A stretch of 64,000 nucleotides of DNA from an uncultured Lachnoclostridium sp. (GCA_944376715.1 CALWDO010000004.1:1-64000), one strand, 5' to 3'. Shown: positions 15,858 to 25,834, counted from the first letter of the stretch. Translations and numbers: made by a program. Notes: generated from the sequence alone by a model not told the origin.

Positions 15858-16691
15858 ATGTTAAATGAGATCAAAATCACAGACTTTGCCGCCCCGGAGC
15901 TGGACATCTACGCCCGTTTATCGGAACGGCAGCTTTTAAACCTGGAAGGAACGGCTGAAGGCCTCTTCATCGCGGAAAGTCCCCGGGTTATCGGACGGGC
16001 CCTGGACGCCGGATATGTTCCCGTATCAGCATTGATGGAGGAAAACGCTTCCGATCCCCAGACCATGGAGATTCTTTCCCGTCTTGATACGGCTCCTATC
16101 TATACCGCACCGTTTGAAGTATTGAAGCAGCTCACCGGATTTCCCCTGACCAGAGGAATGCTGTGCGCCATGCGCCGTATGCCCCTGCCGTCAGTAGAGG
16201 ATGTCTGCAGAAACGCCAGAAGGATCGCGGTTCTGGAGCATGTGATGAACCCCACGAACGTGGGCGCCATTTTCCGGTCTGCTGCCGCTCTGCATATGGA
16301 TGCGGTCCTTCTCACTCCCGACAGCAGTGATCCGCTGTACCGCAGAGCCGTCCGCGTGAGCATGGGGACGGTCTTCCAGATCCCCTGGACTTTCCTGGAT
16401 CGCTCTCCTGCCTGGCCGGAGAAAGGCATCCGTCTACTGAAAGATCTGGACTTCCGGACCGCCGCTATGGCGCTGCGTTCCGAGACTGTCCGTATCGATG
16501 ATCCGCGCCTTATGAAAGAGGAGAAACTTGCCGTTATCCTTGGCACCGAAGGCGACGGACTTAAAGACGCCACCATCGAAGGATGCGACTATACGATCTG
16601 TATCCCCATGGCTCACGGAGTCGATTCTCTGAACGTGGCAGCCGCCAGCGCCGTCGCTTTTTGGCAGCTGGGAAAAAAATACGATATTTAG
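15858..16691 (+). CDS. SpoU/TrmH-family RNA 2'-O-methyltransferase
   Basis: 277 residues. The N-terminus is a substrate-binding domain (ESPRVIGRALDAGY); the C-terminal SPOUT domain has the three motifs NPTNVGAIFRSAAA, LGTEGDGL and IPMAHGVDSLNVAAASAV. These bind S-adenosylmethionine in a knot and methylate ribose 2'-OH in rRNA or tRNA. The target base cannot be assigned. It begins ten bases after the YolD stop and is 12 bases before the next gene, so it is likely in the same transcript. Confidence 0.88.
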   Translation: MLNEIKITDFAAPELDIYARLSERQLLNLEGTAEGLFIAESPRVIGRALDAGYVPVSALMEENASDPQTMEILSRLDTAPIYTAPFEVLKQLTGFPLTRGMLCAMRRMPLPSVEDVCRNARRIAVLEHVMNPTNVGAIFRSAAALHMDAVLLTPDSSDPLYRRAVRVSMGTVFQIPWTFLDRSPAWPEKGIRLLKDLDFRTAAMALRSETVRIDDPRLMKEEKLAVILGTEGDGLKDATIEGCDYTICIPMAHGVDSLNVAAASAVAFWQLGKKYDI

Positions 16692-16703
16692 GAGGAAATT
16701 CTC

Positions 16704-17471
16704 ATGAACCATAAAGAATTGATCGATCTGGTGCACAGCACCAAAGACATTATCATGGATAAAGATATGGCGCACACGGTCACTGTAAAAGGCGCCGCGG
16801 ATTATGTGACAAAAGTAGATTTTGCCGTACAGGAATACCTTCGCGGGGAACTGGCGCGGATATCCCCGGAGGTGCGGCTTCTGTCCGAAGAGCAGGAAAA
16901 CCGGGATCTTACGCCCGACGGCTCCTACTGGATACTGGATCCTATCGACGGCACCACCAATCTGATCCATGACTATCAGATGAGCGCCGTGTCCCTGGGG
17001 CTCTATGAGAACAGGCATATGGTACAGGCAGTCGTCTACAATCCCTTTACCGAAGAAACCTTTCACGCTGTCCGCGGACAGGGGGCATGGCTGGACGGCA
17101 CATCAATCAAAGTCTCCCACCGGGATGCCTTTGACACTTGTATCATCTCTTTCGGATCCAGTCCTTATGAAAAAGATAAAGCGGACATGCTCTTTCCCAT
17201 ATTCCATGACATTTTTATCCATACGGCGGATTTCCGGCGAAGCGCCTCCGCCGCTCTGGATCTTTGCTACGTGGCAGCCGGACGGCTGGACGGTTTTCTG
17301 GAATATAATCTGAAAGCCTGGGATTACGCGGCAGCTTCCCTGATTATCGAGGAAGCCGGGGGCAGGATCACGGACTGGAATGCCCGTCCGGTTTCCTGCC
17401 TTGCCAATTCCTGTATTCTGGCCGCTACGCCGGAGATTTACGAAGAACTGCGCTCTTTCCTTCCCCGTTGA
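16704..17471 (+). CDS. Inositol monophosphatase family protein
   Basis: 255 residues with both family signatures: WILDPIDGTTNLIH (metal-binding D-x-D-G-T) and KAWDYAAASLIIEEAGG. The E-E pair (LSEEQE) is the third metal site. Members hydrolyse inositol-phosphate, or related sugar or nucleotide phosphates, with Mg2+. AGGAGG lies upstream of the ATG. Its end overlaps the convergent TtcA-like gene by 34 bases. Confidence 0.88.
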   Translation: MNHKELIDLVHSTKDIIMDKDMAHTVTVKGAADYVTKVDFAVQEYLRGELARISPEVRLLSEEQENRDLTPDGSYWILDPIDGTTNLIHDYQMSAVSLGLYENRHMVQAVVYNPFTEETFHAVRGQGAWLDGTSIKVSHRDAFDTCIISFGSSPYEKDKADMLFPIFHDIFIHTADFRRSASAALDLCYVAAGRLDGFLEYNLKAWDYAAASLIIEEAGGRITDWNARPVSCLANSCILAATPEIYEELRSFLPR

Positions 17472-18199
17472 TTCCCGGGAAACGCTGTGGGCCAGTCTTC
17501 GATCTTTCCTTCTGTCAGCGCATGGAACATCCGGTCTTTCGCACCCGGATGCTCCGCGCAGATCCGGGCCAGCAGTTCTTTGGCATATGCCCTGCTGGTG
17601 GTCCCGTCCACCGGGCAGGGACTTTTCATAACAGGAATCTCATATTTTCTGCAAAAAGCACGTACCTGTCTTTCCTCCGTCAGCATCAGCGGGCGCAGGA
17701 TCTGAAGGCCGGTATCCTCAAACCAGGTAACCGGAGGAAATGCGTAAAACCGCCCCTGAAAGATCAGAGACATAAGCATGGTTTCCACGAAATCATCTTT
17801 GTGATGCGCATAGGCGATCTTATTGCATCCCATATTCAGCGCTTCTTTTACCAGCGCCCCTTTTCTCATCTTGGCGCACAGGGAACAGGGATTGCTCTCT
17901 TTACGCTCCTTAAGCACGATCTGTCCGATCTGAGTGGAGACAATCTTAAACTCCACGCCCAGTTTCCCGGCAAATTCTTTTATGCCCTCAAAATTCGCCC
18001 CTTCCATTCCCAAATCCACGCAGACTGCACAGACAGAGAAAGGCTCGGGATAAAAAGAGGCCAGCCTTGACAACGCGTATAAAAGCGTCAGACTGTCTTT
18101 GCCTCCGGATACGCCCACCGCGATTTTATCGCCAGTCTGGATCATCCGGTATCTTTCTACGGCCTGGCGCACCAGGCTTAATAGTTTCTGTTCTGTCAT
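17438..18199 (-). CDS. TtcA-like PP-loop tRNA thiolation ATPase
   Basis: 253 residues. The PP-loop is SGGKDSLTLLYAL (near residue 30); CSLCAKMRKG and CPVDGTTSR are Cys motifs expected for iron-sulfur binding in TtcA/TtuA-type enzymes. They adenylate a tRNA base before sulfur insertion. I chose the ATG at 18199, six bases after GGAG, over the ATG at 18211. The exact tRNA position (C32 or other) cannot be set from sequence. Confidence 0.85.
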   Translation of the reverse strand: MTEQKLLSLVRQAVERYRMIQTGDKIAVGVSGGKDSLTLLYALSRLASFYPEPFSVCAVCVDLGMEGANFEGIKEFAGKLGVEFKIVSTQIGQIVLKERKESNPCSLCAKMRKGALVKEALNMGCNKIAYAHHKDDFVETMLMSLIFQGRFYAFPPVTWFEDTGLQILRPLMLTEERQVRAFCRKYEIPVMKSPCPVDGTTSRAYAKELLARICAEHPGAKDRMFHALTEGKIEDWPTAFPGNQRGRKERSSS

Positions 18200-18241
18200 A
18201 TTACACTCCATTATCCTGCCCGTCAGGCAGACATGCAGCCG

Positions 18242-18277
18242 AAATAAGGCCGCCGCGGTTCCGCAGCAGCCTTATTT
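18242..18277 (-). terminator. Terminator of the thioredoxin-like gene
   Basis: AAATAAGGC pairs with GCCTTATTT; the inner stem continues with two C-A mismatches to a TT loop (about 17 pairs in all). It lies 14 bases past the stop at 18291. Confidence 0.75.
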
Positions 18278-18290
18278 CACGCTTCGTATT

Positions 18291-18602
18291 TTACATTTCC
18301 AGATATTCCAGCACGGCTTCCAGCGTCTGCCGCCCTGTAATTTTCCGGAAAATTTTCTCCCCGTTCAGGATCAGTATGGCGGGGAATTCCGTCACACCGT
18401 ATTTGTCTGCCAGTTCCGGTTCTTCCCCGGCATCTACCCGGCAGAATTTTACGTCGCAGGCTTCTTCCGCCGCCTGCTCCAGAATCGGGAGTTGTGCTTC
18501 ACAGGCCTGACATCCTTCCTGATAAAATTCCAGCAGGACCGGACGCCCCGCGCCTGTCACTTCAGTCTGAAAATGGTCTCCGGTAATCTTTGGGATTTCC
18601 AT
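18291..18602 (-). CDS. Thioredoxin-like protein with a CQAC site
   Basis: 103 residues, a single thioredoxin fold. The active site reads EGCQACEAQ in place of the usual WCGPC, with the cis-proline in TEFPAILIL. The fold is complete in length. The start at 18602 lies seven bases after AAGGAG; the nearer ATG at 18608 is too close to it. The redox partner is unknown. It follows hom by about 90 bases and has its own terminator. Confidence 0.8.
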   Translation of the reverse strand: MEIPKITGDHFQTEVTGAGRPVLLEFYQEGCQACEAQLPILEQAAEEACDVKFCRVDAGEEPELADKYGVTEFPAILILNGEKIFRKITGRQTLEAVLEYLEM

Positions 18603-18689
18603 TGGCATTCTCCTTTCTGAACCACACACAAAAAGCATGCCCGATTCTGCCGGAAATACGCAGGGAATATCCGCCACCGCGGCATCCGT

Positions 18690-20006
18690 TCAGTTTTCCT
18701 GTGTTTTTACTGTATATACGCGGATCACCGACGCAACTTCCCGGATCATGGACATCTGTTCAAAAATCACAAGCGCGTCGTTTAAATGACGGTTCTCTAC
18801 CTGATCGGTTACCACCACCAGCTCCGCCACGCCGTTTACCGCAGGCTTCTGAAGTACCTGATGGATACTGACTCCGTTGTTTCCCAGCACGCCGGCCACA
18901 CCTGCCAGGATACCTGTACGGTCTTCCACCACCAGTCTCAGGAAATATTTGTGTTTGGACTCCCCGGAATCACGGATCGGCAGATTCCGGTAACAGCCGC
19001 ATCCCAGTCTTCCGCAGCATCCGTATACCAGATTGCGCGCCACCGCAATCACATCGCCCAGCACTGCGCTGGCGGTAGGAAATTCTCCTGCGCCTCTGCC
19101 CTGGAACATCACGTCGTCCACTGCGTCTCCATGGACAAATACAGCGTTAAACGAATCGTTTACATTGGCCAGCGGATGGCTGGCCGGAATCATCATAGGG
19201 AATACGCCCACCTCGATTCCGCCGCCTGTATTTCTCGCCACGCCGAGAAGTTTCAATGTATATCCGAATTCTTTCGCATACTGGATATCCTTTGCGGTAA
19301 TCTTTGTGATCCCCTTCACTTCCACGTCGTCAAATTTTACGCGGGAGTGGAATGCGATGGAAGCCAGGATCGCCATTTTCCGGCCCGCGTCCAAACCTTC
19401 CACATCAGAAGTGGGATCTGCCTCCGCATATCCCAGTTCCTGCGCCTTTTTCAGCGCGTCCGCGAAGTCCATCCCTTCCCGGGTCATCTTCGTCAGGATA
19501 TAGTTGGTCGTCCCGTTGACGATTCCCATGACCTCTGTGATCTCGTTTCCTTCCAGGCATTCTTTCAGAGGACGGATAATCGGGATGCCGCCTCCCACCG
19601 CCGCCTCAAACATCAGATCACAGTGATGCAGCTCCGCCAGATCCAGAAGCTCTCCGCCGTATTCCGCCATCAGGTCCTTATTGGCAGTCACCACATGTTT
19701 GCCTGCTTCCAGAGCCTGACGGATATAAGTACGGGCAGGTTCTATGCCTCCCATCAGTTCGATCACGATATCAATCTCCGGATCGTTCACGATACTCTCC
19801 CAGTCGTCGGTCAGGATTTCCTGAGGAACTCCTTCTCTCTTTTTAGCCAGGTTTTTTACCAGTATTTTTTTGATATCCAGATCTGCCTGATGAATCCTCT
19901 GCGGAAGTTCCTCTTTTCTCTTCCGGATCAGCTTGTAGACACCGCCGCCTACCGTTCCCAGCCCCAAGAGAGCCGCTCTGATCCGCATCCCATTCTTCTT
20001 TTCCAA
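18690..20006 (-). CDS. hom: Homoserine dehydrogenase
   Basis: 438 residues: NAD-binding glycine loop (GLGTVGGGVYKLI), catalytic domain (FEAAVGGGIPIIRPL; YAEADPTSDVEG), then a C-terminal ACT domain (KYFLRLVVEDRTGILAGVAG). It reduces aspartate semialdehyde to homoserine on the way to threonine and methionine; the ACT domain normally gives threonine feedback. The start is TTG at 20006, nine bases after AGGAGG; the next ATG (19988) is too far from that site. It lies 25 bases downstream of ilvA and is probably co-transcribed. Confidence 0.95.
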   Translation of the reverse strand: MEKKNGMRIRAALLGLGTVGGGVYKLIRKRKEELPQRIHQADLDIKKILVKNLAKKREGVPQEILTDDWESIVNDPEIDIVIELMGGIEPARTYIRQALEAGKHVVTANKDLMAEYGGELLDLAELHHCDLMFEAAVGGGIPIIRPLKECLEGNEITEVMGIVNGTTNYILTKMTREGMDFADALKKAQELGYAEADPTSDVEGLDAGRKMAILASIAFHSRVKFDDVEVKGITKITAKDIQYAKEFGYTLKLLGVARNTGGGIEVGVFPMMIPASHPLANVNDSFNAVFVHGDAVDDVMFQGRGAGEFPTASAVLGDVIAVARNLVYGCCGRLGCGCYRNLPIRDSGESKHKYFLRLVVEDRTGILAGVAGVLGNNGVSIHQVLQKPAVNGVAELVVVTDQVENRHLNDALVIFEQMSMIREVASVIRVYTVKTQEN

Positions 20007-20031
20007 ACGTATCTTCCTCCTAAGTTTCTGT

Positions 20032-21243
20032 TTACAGAACCGTCCTTACCTGTTTCGGATTATATCCTGCTTTTTCTAACGCGCTGATGATCCGATCTTT
20101 GTGTTCGGTTCCGAAGGCCTCGATCGTCACCTTCAGCTCTACTGCCGCCAGACGGTTGGTGCTCACAAACTGGTTGTGATCCAGCCGGATTACATTGCCC
20201 TGCTCCTGGGCGATGATGGAAGCCACCTTCACCAGCTCGCCGGGCTTATCCGGAAGGCGCACCGATACAGTGAAGATCCGGTCTCTCTGGATCAGGCCCA
20301 GCTGTACCACCGAAGACATGGTAATGATGTCCATATTGCCTCCGCTTAAGATGCAGACTACTTTTTTATTTTTGGCATTCAGATGCTTCAGCGCCGCCAC
20401 GCTGAGAAGGCCTGAATTCTCTACGATCATTTTATGATTTTCCACCATATCCAGGAATGCCACGACCAGCTCATCATCTTCTACGGAGATTACCCTGTCA
20501 ATATTTTTCTGGATGTAGGGGAAAATCGTCTTTCCGGGCTCTCTCACCGCGGTACCGTCTGCGATGGTATTGCTGTGGGGCAGGCAGACCACTTCTCCTT
20601 TTGCCAGAGACTGCTCCATACAGTTGGCGCCCGCAGGCTCCACACCGATCACTTTAATCTTGGGATTCAGCATCTTAGCCAGGGTCGCCACACCGGCTGC
20701 CAGTCCGCCGCCTCCGATCGGTACCAGAATATAATCTACCAGAGGAAGCTCTTTGAAGATCTCCATGGAGATCGTTCCCTGGCCGGTAGCCACATCCAGA
20801 TCGTCGAAAGGATGAATCATGGTATATCCGTGCTCTTTCGCCAGTTCATAAGCATGCGCGCACGCCTCGTCATAGTCGTTTCCATAGAGCACTACTTCAG
20901 CCCCGTATTCCTTGGTATGGTTTACCTTAAGCAGCGGCGTAACCGTCGGCATGACGATGACCGCTTTGCAGCCGTACTGTTTCGCTGCATAGGCCACGCC
21001 CTGGGCATGGTTGCCTGCCGAAGCCGTAATCAGGCCCTTTTTGCGCTCTTCATCCGTCAGAGTGCTGATCTTATAGTAAGCGCCGCGGATCTTGAATGCA
21101 CCCGTTTTCTGCATGTTTTCCGGCTTCAGATACACTTTGCAGCCGGACTGGTCGCTGAAATACTGACTGTACATCAGATGGGTTTCTGTCGTTACCTGGC
21201 CCACCACTTCGCAGGCCTGTTCAAATTTTTCCAAAGTCATCAT
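20032..21243 (-). CDS. ilvA: Threonine ammonia-lyase with C-terminal ACT domain
   Basis: 403 residues. The PLP lysine is in KTGAFKIRGAYYK, and PIGGGGLAAGVATL binds the phosphate. The C-terminal ~75 residues form an ACT-like domain. It deaminates threonine to 2-oxobutyrate for isoleucine synthesis or threonine breakdown. The ATG at 21243 follows GGGAG by seven bases; a frame from 21312 would add 23 residues of low similarity. It is upstream of hom, so the pair links homoserine, threonine and isoleucine. Confidence 0.92.
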   Translation of the reverse strand: MMTLEKFEQACEVVGQVTTETHLMYSQYFSDQSGCKVYLKPENMQKTGAFKIRGAYYKISTLTDEERKKGLITASAGNHAQGVAYAAKQYGCKAVIVMPTVTPLLKVNHTKEYGAEVVLYGNDYDEACAHAYELAKEHGYTMIHPFDDLDVATGQGTISMEIFKELPLVDYILVPIGGGGLAAGVATLAKMLNPKIKVIGVEPAGANCMEQSLAKGEVVCLPHSNTIADGTAVREPGKTIFPYIQKNIDRVISVEDDELVVAFLDMVENHKMIVENSGLLSVAALKHLNAKNKKVVCILSGGNMDIITMSSVVQLGLIQRDRIFTVSVRLPDKPGELVKVASIIAQEQGNVIRLDHNQFVSTNRLAAVELKVTIEAFGTEHKDRIISALEKAGYNPKQVRTVL

Positions 21244-21326
21244 GTTTGTTCTCCCTTGCTGTACGGGCGGGTTTGCGGAACCGCCCTTCTTATGTTGAAC
21301 CGTTTCCGCCATGGGCGTATACTTCC

Positions 21327-22262
21327 CTACACGTCGTCAGACAGAAACAGAGCGTTCACAAATGCGTCTGCGTCAAATTTCTGCAGATCGTCGATATGTT
21401 CTCCGACCCCGATATATTTCACCGGAACATTCAGTTCCGACTGGATCGCCACGGCGATGCCGCCTTTGGCGGTTCCGTCCAGCTTTGTAAGTATGATGCC
21501 GGTCAGATCCGCCGCTTCGCCGAACTGCCGCGCCTGTTCCAGAGCATTCTGCCCTGTGGTTCCGTCCAGTACTACCAGCGTTTCTCTGTAGGCCCCCGGA
21601 TACTCCCGCTCAATGATGCGGTTGATCTTTTTCAGCTCTTCCATCAGATTTTTCTTATTATGAAGGCGTCCTGCCGTATCGATCAGAAGTACATCCGCCT
21701 TTCTGGCTTTCGCCGCGCAGATGGCATCGTAGACCACAGAAGCAGGATCCGCGCCCTCGCTTCCGCGGATCAGTTCCACGCCGGCACGGTTCGCCCACTC
21801 GGCCAGCTGCTCTCCTGCCGCCGCGCGGAAGGTGTCCGCCGCTCCCACGATCACTTTCCTGCCCTGGTCCTTCAGCTTTCCGGCCAGTTTCCCTACAGAA
21901 GTGGTCTTGCCTACGCCGTTGACGCCGATGACCAGCACCACGGAAGTCCTGTGTTCAAATTCATACGCCGTATCTCCCACCTGCATCTGTTCTTTGATGC
22001 TGTTGATCAGCAGCTGCTTGCACTCTTCCGGCTTCTTAATATGCTGTTCTTTTACCTTTTTCTTCAAATTCTCGATGATCGCCGTGGTAGCGTTGATCCC
22101 GATATCCGCCATAACCAGGATCTCTTCGATCTCATCATAAAAATCGTCGTCGATATCCGAAAATCCATTGAAAATCGCGTCCATACCGGATACGATGTTA
22201 TTTCTCGTTTTCGTCAGGCCGTCTGCCAGACGTCTGAAAAACCCTTTCTTTTCTTCAGCCAT
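21327..22262 (-). CDS. ftsY: Signal recognition particle receptor FtsY
   Basis: 311 residues: short N-terminal segment, helical N domain, then the G domain with GVNGVGKTTSVGKLA (G1), DTFRAAAGEQL, DTAGRLHNKKNLMEEL (G3) and TKLDGTAKGG (G4). It docks ribosome-SRP complexes at the membrane by GTP-coupled pairing with Ffh. The acidic N-terminal A domain of enterobacterial FtsY is missing, as usual in Firmicutes. It follows smc by 11 bases in the conserved rnc-smc-ftsY order. Confidence 0.96.
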   Translation of the reverse strand: MAEEKKGFFRRLADGLTKTRNNIVSGMDAIFNGFSDIDDDFYDEIEEILVMADIGINATTAIIENLKKKVKEQHIKKPEECKQLLINSIKEQMQVGDTAYEFEHRTSVVLVIGVNGVGKTTSVGKLAGKLKDQGRKVIVGAADTFRAAAGEQLAEWANRAGVELIRGSEGADPASVVYDAICAAKARKADVLLIDTAGRLHNKKNLMEELKKINRIIEREYPGAYRETLVVLDGTTGQNALEQARQFGEAADLTGIILTKLDGTAKGGIAVAIQSELNVPVKYIGVGEHIDDLQKFDADAFVNALFLSDDV

Positions 22263-22273
22263 AAAGGCACCTC

Positions 22274-25200
22274 CTATTTGTCCAGGTCATTTTCTATCAG
22301 GCTGACGGACACCAGAGTGGATACTCCTTTTTCCTGCATGGTGATTCCATACAGACGGTCAGCCGCATTCATCGTGCCACGCCGGTGCGTGATCACAATA
22401 AACTGTGTATGCTCGGTCAGTTTATGTAAGTATTTCGCGAAGCGCACCACATTGGAATCGTCCAGCGCCGCTTCTATCTCATCCAGGAGACAGAAAGGCG
22501 ACGGCTTCAGATTCTGGATCGCAAACAGAAGGGCGATGGCGGTAAGCGCCTTTTCTCCTCCGGAGAGCTGCATCATATTCTGCAGTTTCTTTCCGGGCGG
22601 CTGAGAGATAATACGGATCCCTGACTCCAGCACGTCTTCTTCATCGATCAGCTCCAACGTGCCCCGTCCGCCTCCGAACAGTTCCTTGAACGCCTTGTCA
22701 AATTCTTTCTGGATCAGCTGGAACTGCTCCCGGAATTGTTTCTTCATGCCTCCGTCCAGTTCCTGGATCACATTTTTCAGCGCCGCTTCCGCCTCCTGCA
22801 GATCGTTCTTCTGACCGTTCATGAATGTGAAGCGTTCCGACACTTCCTTATAGTCGTCGATGGCGTTGACGTTCACATTGCCCAGCTCTTTGATCTCTTC
22901 TTTTACGGTACCGCAGTTTTTCTTCAATTCGGAAAGACTGGTATATCTGGCATCGCGAAGGGGCAGCGCCGCGTTATAGGTCAACTCATATTCTTCCCAC
23001 ATATGGTTCATGAGCGTCTCGGAATTTTCATCCAGTTTTTCTTTCTGGCTGCTTATCCGGAACAGTTCCTTGTCCAGATCGTTCATGCGGCCGGACAGTT
23101 CCTCTCTTTTACTGAAAAAGGATTTGTGAGAAGCCGTCTGCTCTTCTTTTTCTTTCTGGAGCTCTGCGGTCTTTTCTTCCAGGGCGCTGATGCGCTCATC
23201 GATCTCATTCATCCGTTCCTGGAGAGCCGCCGCGCCTTCTTCTCTGCTCTTCCTATCTTCTTCCGCCTGCTGTACATTCCTGGTCAGCTCCTCTTTCTCA
23301 TGCAGGAGCTTCTCCAGTTCTCCTTCGATACGCTCCAGACCGGCCCTGTTGAACTCCGCTTTCTGAAGCAGGGACGCCGTATCCAGGTGATAAGTCTCTA
23401 CCAGCTTCGACGCCTCGTCTTCCTTTGCCTGTTCCTCTTCCAGGCGTTTCTGATAGGTCTCCACTGCGAAAGTATGAGCTTTCTCCATGTCTTCAGAATC
23501 TTTCAGCTCTTTGCGGTTTGTTTCTTTCAGTTCACGGATCTCTCTGCTCTGGCGTTCCAGTTCCAGGCTTTCCTTCTGGAGCTGCTCCATCCCTGCTCCG
23601 GATGAGCGTTTCTGTTCTTCCAACTGCTCCATATTCATCCTGGCAGTATTTTCTTTCACCCGGATTTCCTGCAGCTGTGCCGCTCCCTGATCCAGGATGG
23701 AATAACATTTGCTTCTCTCGTTCTGAAGTTCCACCAGCTTTTTCCTGGCGTCTTCCAGTTCTCTTTTCAGGCGTTCCGCCTTCCCTTTCAGCTCTTCGAT
23801 CTCGCGGTTCCGGCTTAAAAGGCTGCTGTTGCTGCGGAAGGATCCTCCGGTCATGGAACCTCCGGGATTCAGGGATTCTCCCTCCAGCGTCACAATACGC
23901 AGGCTGTAACGGTACTTCCGCTGCAAAGCCACAGCATGGTCGATGTGATCCACCACTACGGTTCTTCCCAGAAGCTGCGCCAGAATATTCTGGTAACGTT
24001 CCTCTGATCTGACCAGCGTATGTGCCAGGCCGACGACGCCATCTTCCTTCAGTGCCTGCGGCTGGCCAAAAGCAGGCGGATGCTTGACCGCTGTCAGCGG
24101 CAGGAATGTCACCCGTCCGTACCGGTTCTGCTTCAGGAACCGGATCAGCTGCTTAGCCGTCTCTTCGTCTTCGGTAACCACATTCTGGATACTTCCGCCC
24201 AGGGCCGTCTCCACAGCCGTCTCATACTTCTGATCGGTCTGGATCAGGTCCGCCACCACGCCGCAGATCCCCGGCACCTTATCTCTCTGTTCCATGACCC
24301 GGCGGATACTGCCGCCGTAACCGTCATATCTCTCTGCCAGATTCTGCAGAGATTCCAGTCTGGACGCCTCCCGGTGGTAGACTGTCTGACCGTCTTCCAC
24401 CCGTTTCCGGCAGATCGTGATCTGCTGCTGCAATTCTGCGATCTGACCTTCGATACCGGCACGTTCTTCACTCTTTTCTTTCAGTTCCTGCTGAATGACA
24501 CGGAGCTTCTCCCTCTCTTCCGACAGCAGTTCTTCCTGTCCTATCTCTTCGCTCTTCATCTTAATCAGCTTCTGATCCACTTCTGCCTTGCGGATCTGGA
24601 TCTGTTCCGCCATGGCATCGTAACGCTGAATCTTTCCTTTGATGGAAGAACGCTGGTTCAGCACTGAAATAATCTCGTTTTTACTGTTCTCTATATTGGT
24701 CTGACAGTCGGACAGCCGCTGTTGGATGGCTTCCAGCGTGTCTTCTGCTTCTTTCTGTACCTTCTGAGCCTGTGAAAGCTGCAGATCCAGATCTTTCTTT
24801 TCTGAAAGGGTCCGTTCTTTTTCCTCCCGGCGTCCGGCAAGATCGGCCTCGATCCCTTTCATCCGCTCCCGAAAATGCTTCCCGCTGGACTGGGCAGATT
24901 TCATCTGTTCTTTCAGCACCGCAATCTGACCTTTTAACTGCTGTCTTTCCAAGCGGGCAGAGGAAGCCTCTTCTTTGGCGGAGTCGATCCTCCGCTCGAC
25001 CCCCTCCAGCTCTTTTTCGATCCTGTCGTACTCCATCCGGGTATTTTCAAATGCCTGCGTGGTCTCTGCCAGATCATCCCCGGCAGCCGTCTTTGCCGCT
25101 TCCAGCTTCTGCATCTGCGCCCTGATATTCTCCATCTCCATCAGGAAAGCCTGGACTTCGTATTCCTTCAGGGTATCTCTTTTCTTCAGGTATTCTTTGG

Positions 25201-25834
25201 CTTTCTCCGCCTGCCGTTCCAGCGGGCCCAGCTGCTTTTCCAGTTCGCTTAAGATGTCGCTGACCCGCAGCAGATTCTGGTGCTCATCCTCCAGCTTTTT
25301 CTCCGCTGTTTTTTTTCTTTTTTTGAATTTAACAATGCCGGTCGCCTCGTCAAACAGTTCTCTGGACTCCTCCGGCTTAGTACTCAGGATCCGGTCGATC
25401 TGGCCCTGTCCGATCAGGGAATAGCCTTCTTTCCCTATACCCGTATCATAAAAGAGCTCCTGTACGTCCTTCAGTCTGCATACAGACCCATTTAAAAGAT
25501 ATTCACTTTCCCCTGACCGATATAACCTTCTGGCGACGGTTACTTCTTCATATGCCACCGAAAGCTGGTGATCCGCATTATCCAGCGTGATCGATACAAA
25601 AGCATAGCTCAGCGGCTTCCGGTTCTCTGTACCGGAAAATATAACGTCCTGCATGGTACCTCCGCGCAGCTGCTTTACACGCTGCTCTCCCAGCACCCAT
25701 CTCACCGCGTCGGCCACATTGCTTTTTCCTGAACCATTTGGCCCCACAATGCCTGTGATTCCGTTATGGAACTCAAATACTATCTTGTTGGCAAAGGACT
25801 TGAATCCCTGCACTTCAATACTTTTTAAATACAT
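22274..25834 (-). CDS. smc: Chromosome segregation ATPase SMC
   Basis: 1,186 residues, normal for SMC. Walker A is GPNGSGKSNVADAVRWVLG near the N-terminus; long coiled coils flank a hinge (about 515-660, with DKVPGICGVVADLI). The C-terminal head holds the signature LSGGEKALTAIALLF and Walker B CLLDEIEAALDDSN. It organises and resolves the chromosome with ScpA and ScpB, which are not in this window. It sits between rnc and ftsY with gaps of 15 and 11 bases, in one operon. Confidence 0.97.
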   Translation of the reverse strand: MYLKSIEVQGFKSFANKIVFEFHNGITGIVGPNGSGKSNVADAVRWVLGEQRVKQLRGGTMQDVIFSGTENRKPLSYAFVSITLDNADHQLSVAYEEVTVARRLYRSGESEYLLNGSVCRLKDVQELFYDTGIGKEGYSLIGQGQIDRILSTKPEESRELFDEATGIVKFKKRKKTAEKKLEDEHQNLLRVSDILSELEKQLGPLERQAEKAKEYLKKRDTLKEYEVQAFLMEMENIRAQMQKLEAAKTAAGDDLAETTQAFENTRMEYDRIEKELEGVERRIDSAKEEASSARLERQQLKGQIAVLKEQMKSAQSSGKHFRERMKGIEADLAGRREEKERTLSEKKDLDLQLSQAQKVQKEAEDTLEAIQQRLSDCQTNIENSKNEIISVLNQRSSIKGKIQRYDAMAEQIQIRKAEVDQKLIKMKSEEIGQEELLSEEREKLRVIQQELKEKSEERAGIEGQIAELQQQITICRKRVEDGQTVYHREASRLESLQNLAERYDGYGGSIRRVMEQRDKVPGICGVVADLIQTDQKYETAVETALGGSIQNVVTEDEETAKQLIRFLKQNRYGRVTFLPLTAVKHPPAFGQPQALKEDGVVGLAHTLVRSEERYQNILAQLLGRTVVVDHIDHAVALQRKYRYSLRIVTLEGESLNPGGSMTGGSFRSNSSLLSRNREIEELKGKAERLKRELEDARKKLVELQNERSKCYSILDQGAAQLQEIRVKENTARMNMEQLEEQKRSSGAGMEQLQKESLELERQSREIRELKETNRKELKDSEDMEKAHTFAVETYQKRLEEEQAKEDEASKLVETYHLDTASLLQKAEFNRAGLERIEGELEKLLHEKEELTRNVQQAEEDRKSREEGAAALQERMNEIDERISALEEKTAELQKEKEEQTASHKSFFSKREELSGRMNDLDKELFRISSQKEKLDENSETLMNHMWEEYELTYNAALPLRDARYTSLSELKKNCGTVKEEIKELGNVNVNAIDDYKEVSERFTFMNGQKNDLQEAEAALKNVIQELDGGMKKQFREQFQLIQKEFDKAFKELFGGGRGTLELIDEEDVLESGIRIISQPPGKKLQNMMQLSGGEKALTAIALLFAIQNLKPSPFCLLDEIEAALDDSNVVRFAKYLHKLTEHTQFIVITHRRGTMNAADRLYGITMQEKGVSTLVSVSLIENDLDK

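Noticed and set aside
18786-20087. A 433-codon open frame on the plus strand opposite hom
   Set aside because: It is the antisense of a clear homoserine dehydrogenase; it has no recognisable domain and no ribosome site. Similar long antisense frames opposite ilvA/ftsY (20434-21591, 21246-22604) and smc (22736-23605) were rejected for the same reason.
21250-21320. T-box or other riboswitch before ilvA
   Set aside because: Only a short GGGCGG/CCGCCC stem is seen; there is no T-box sequence, specifier loop or terminator-antiterminator pair.
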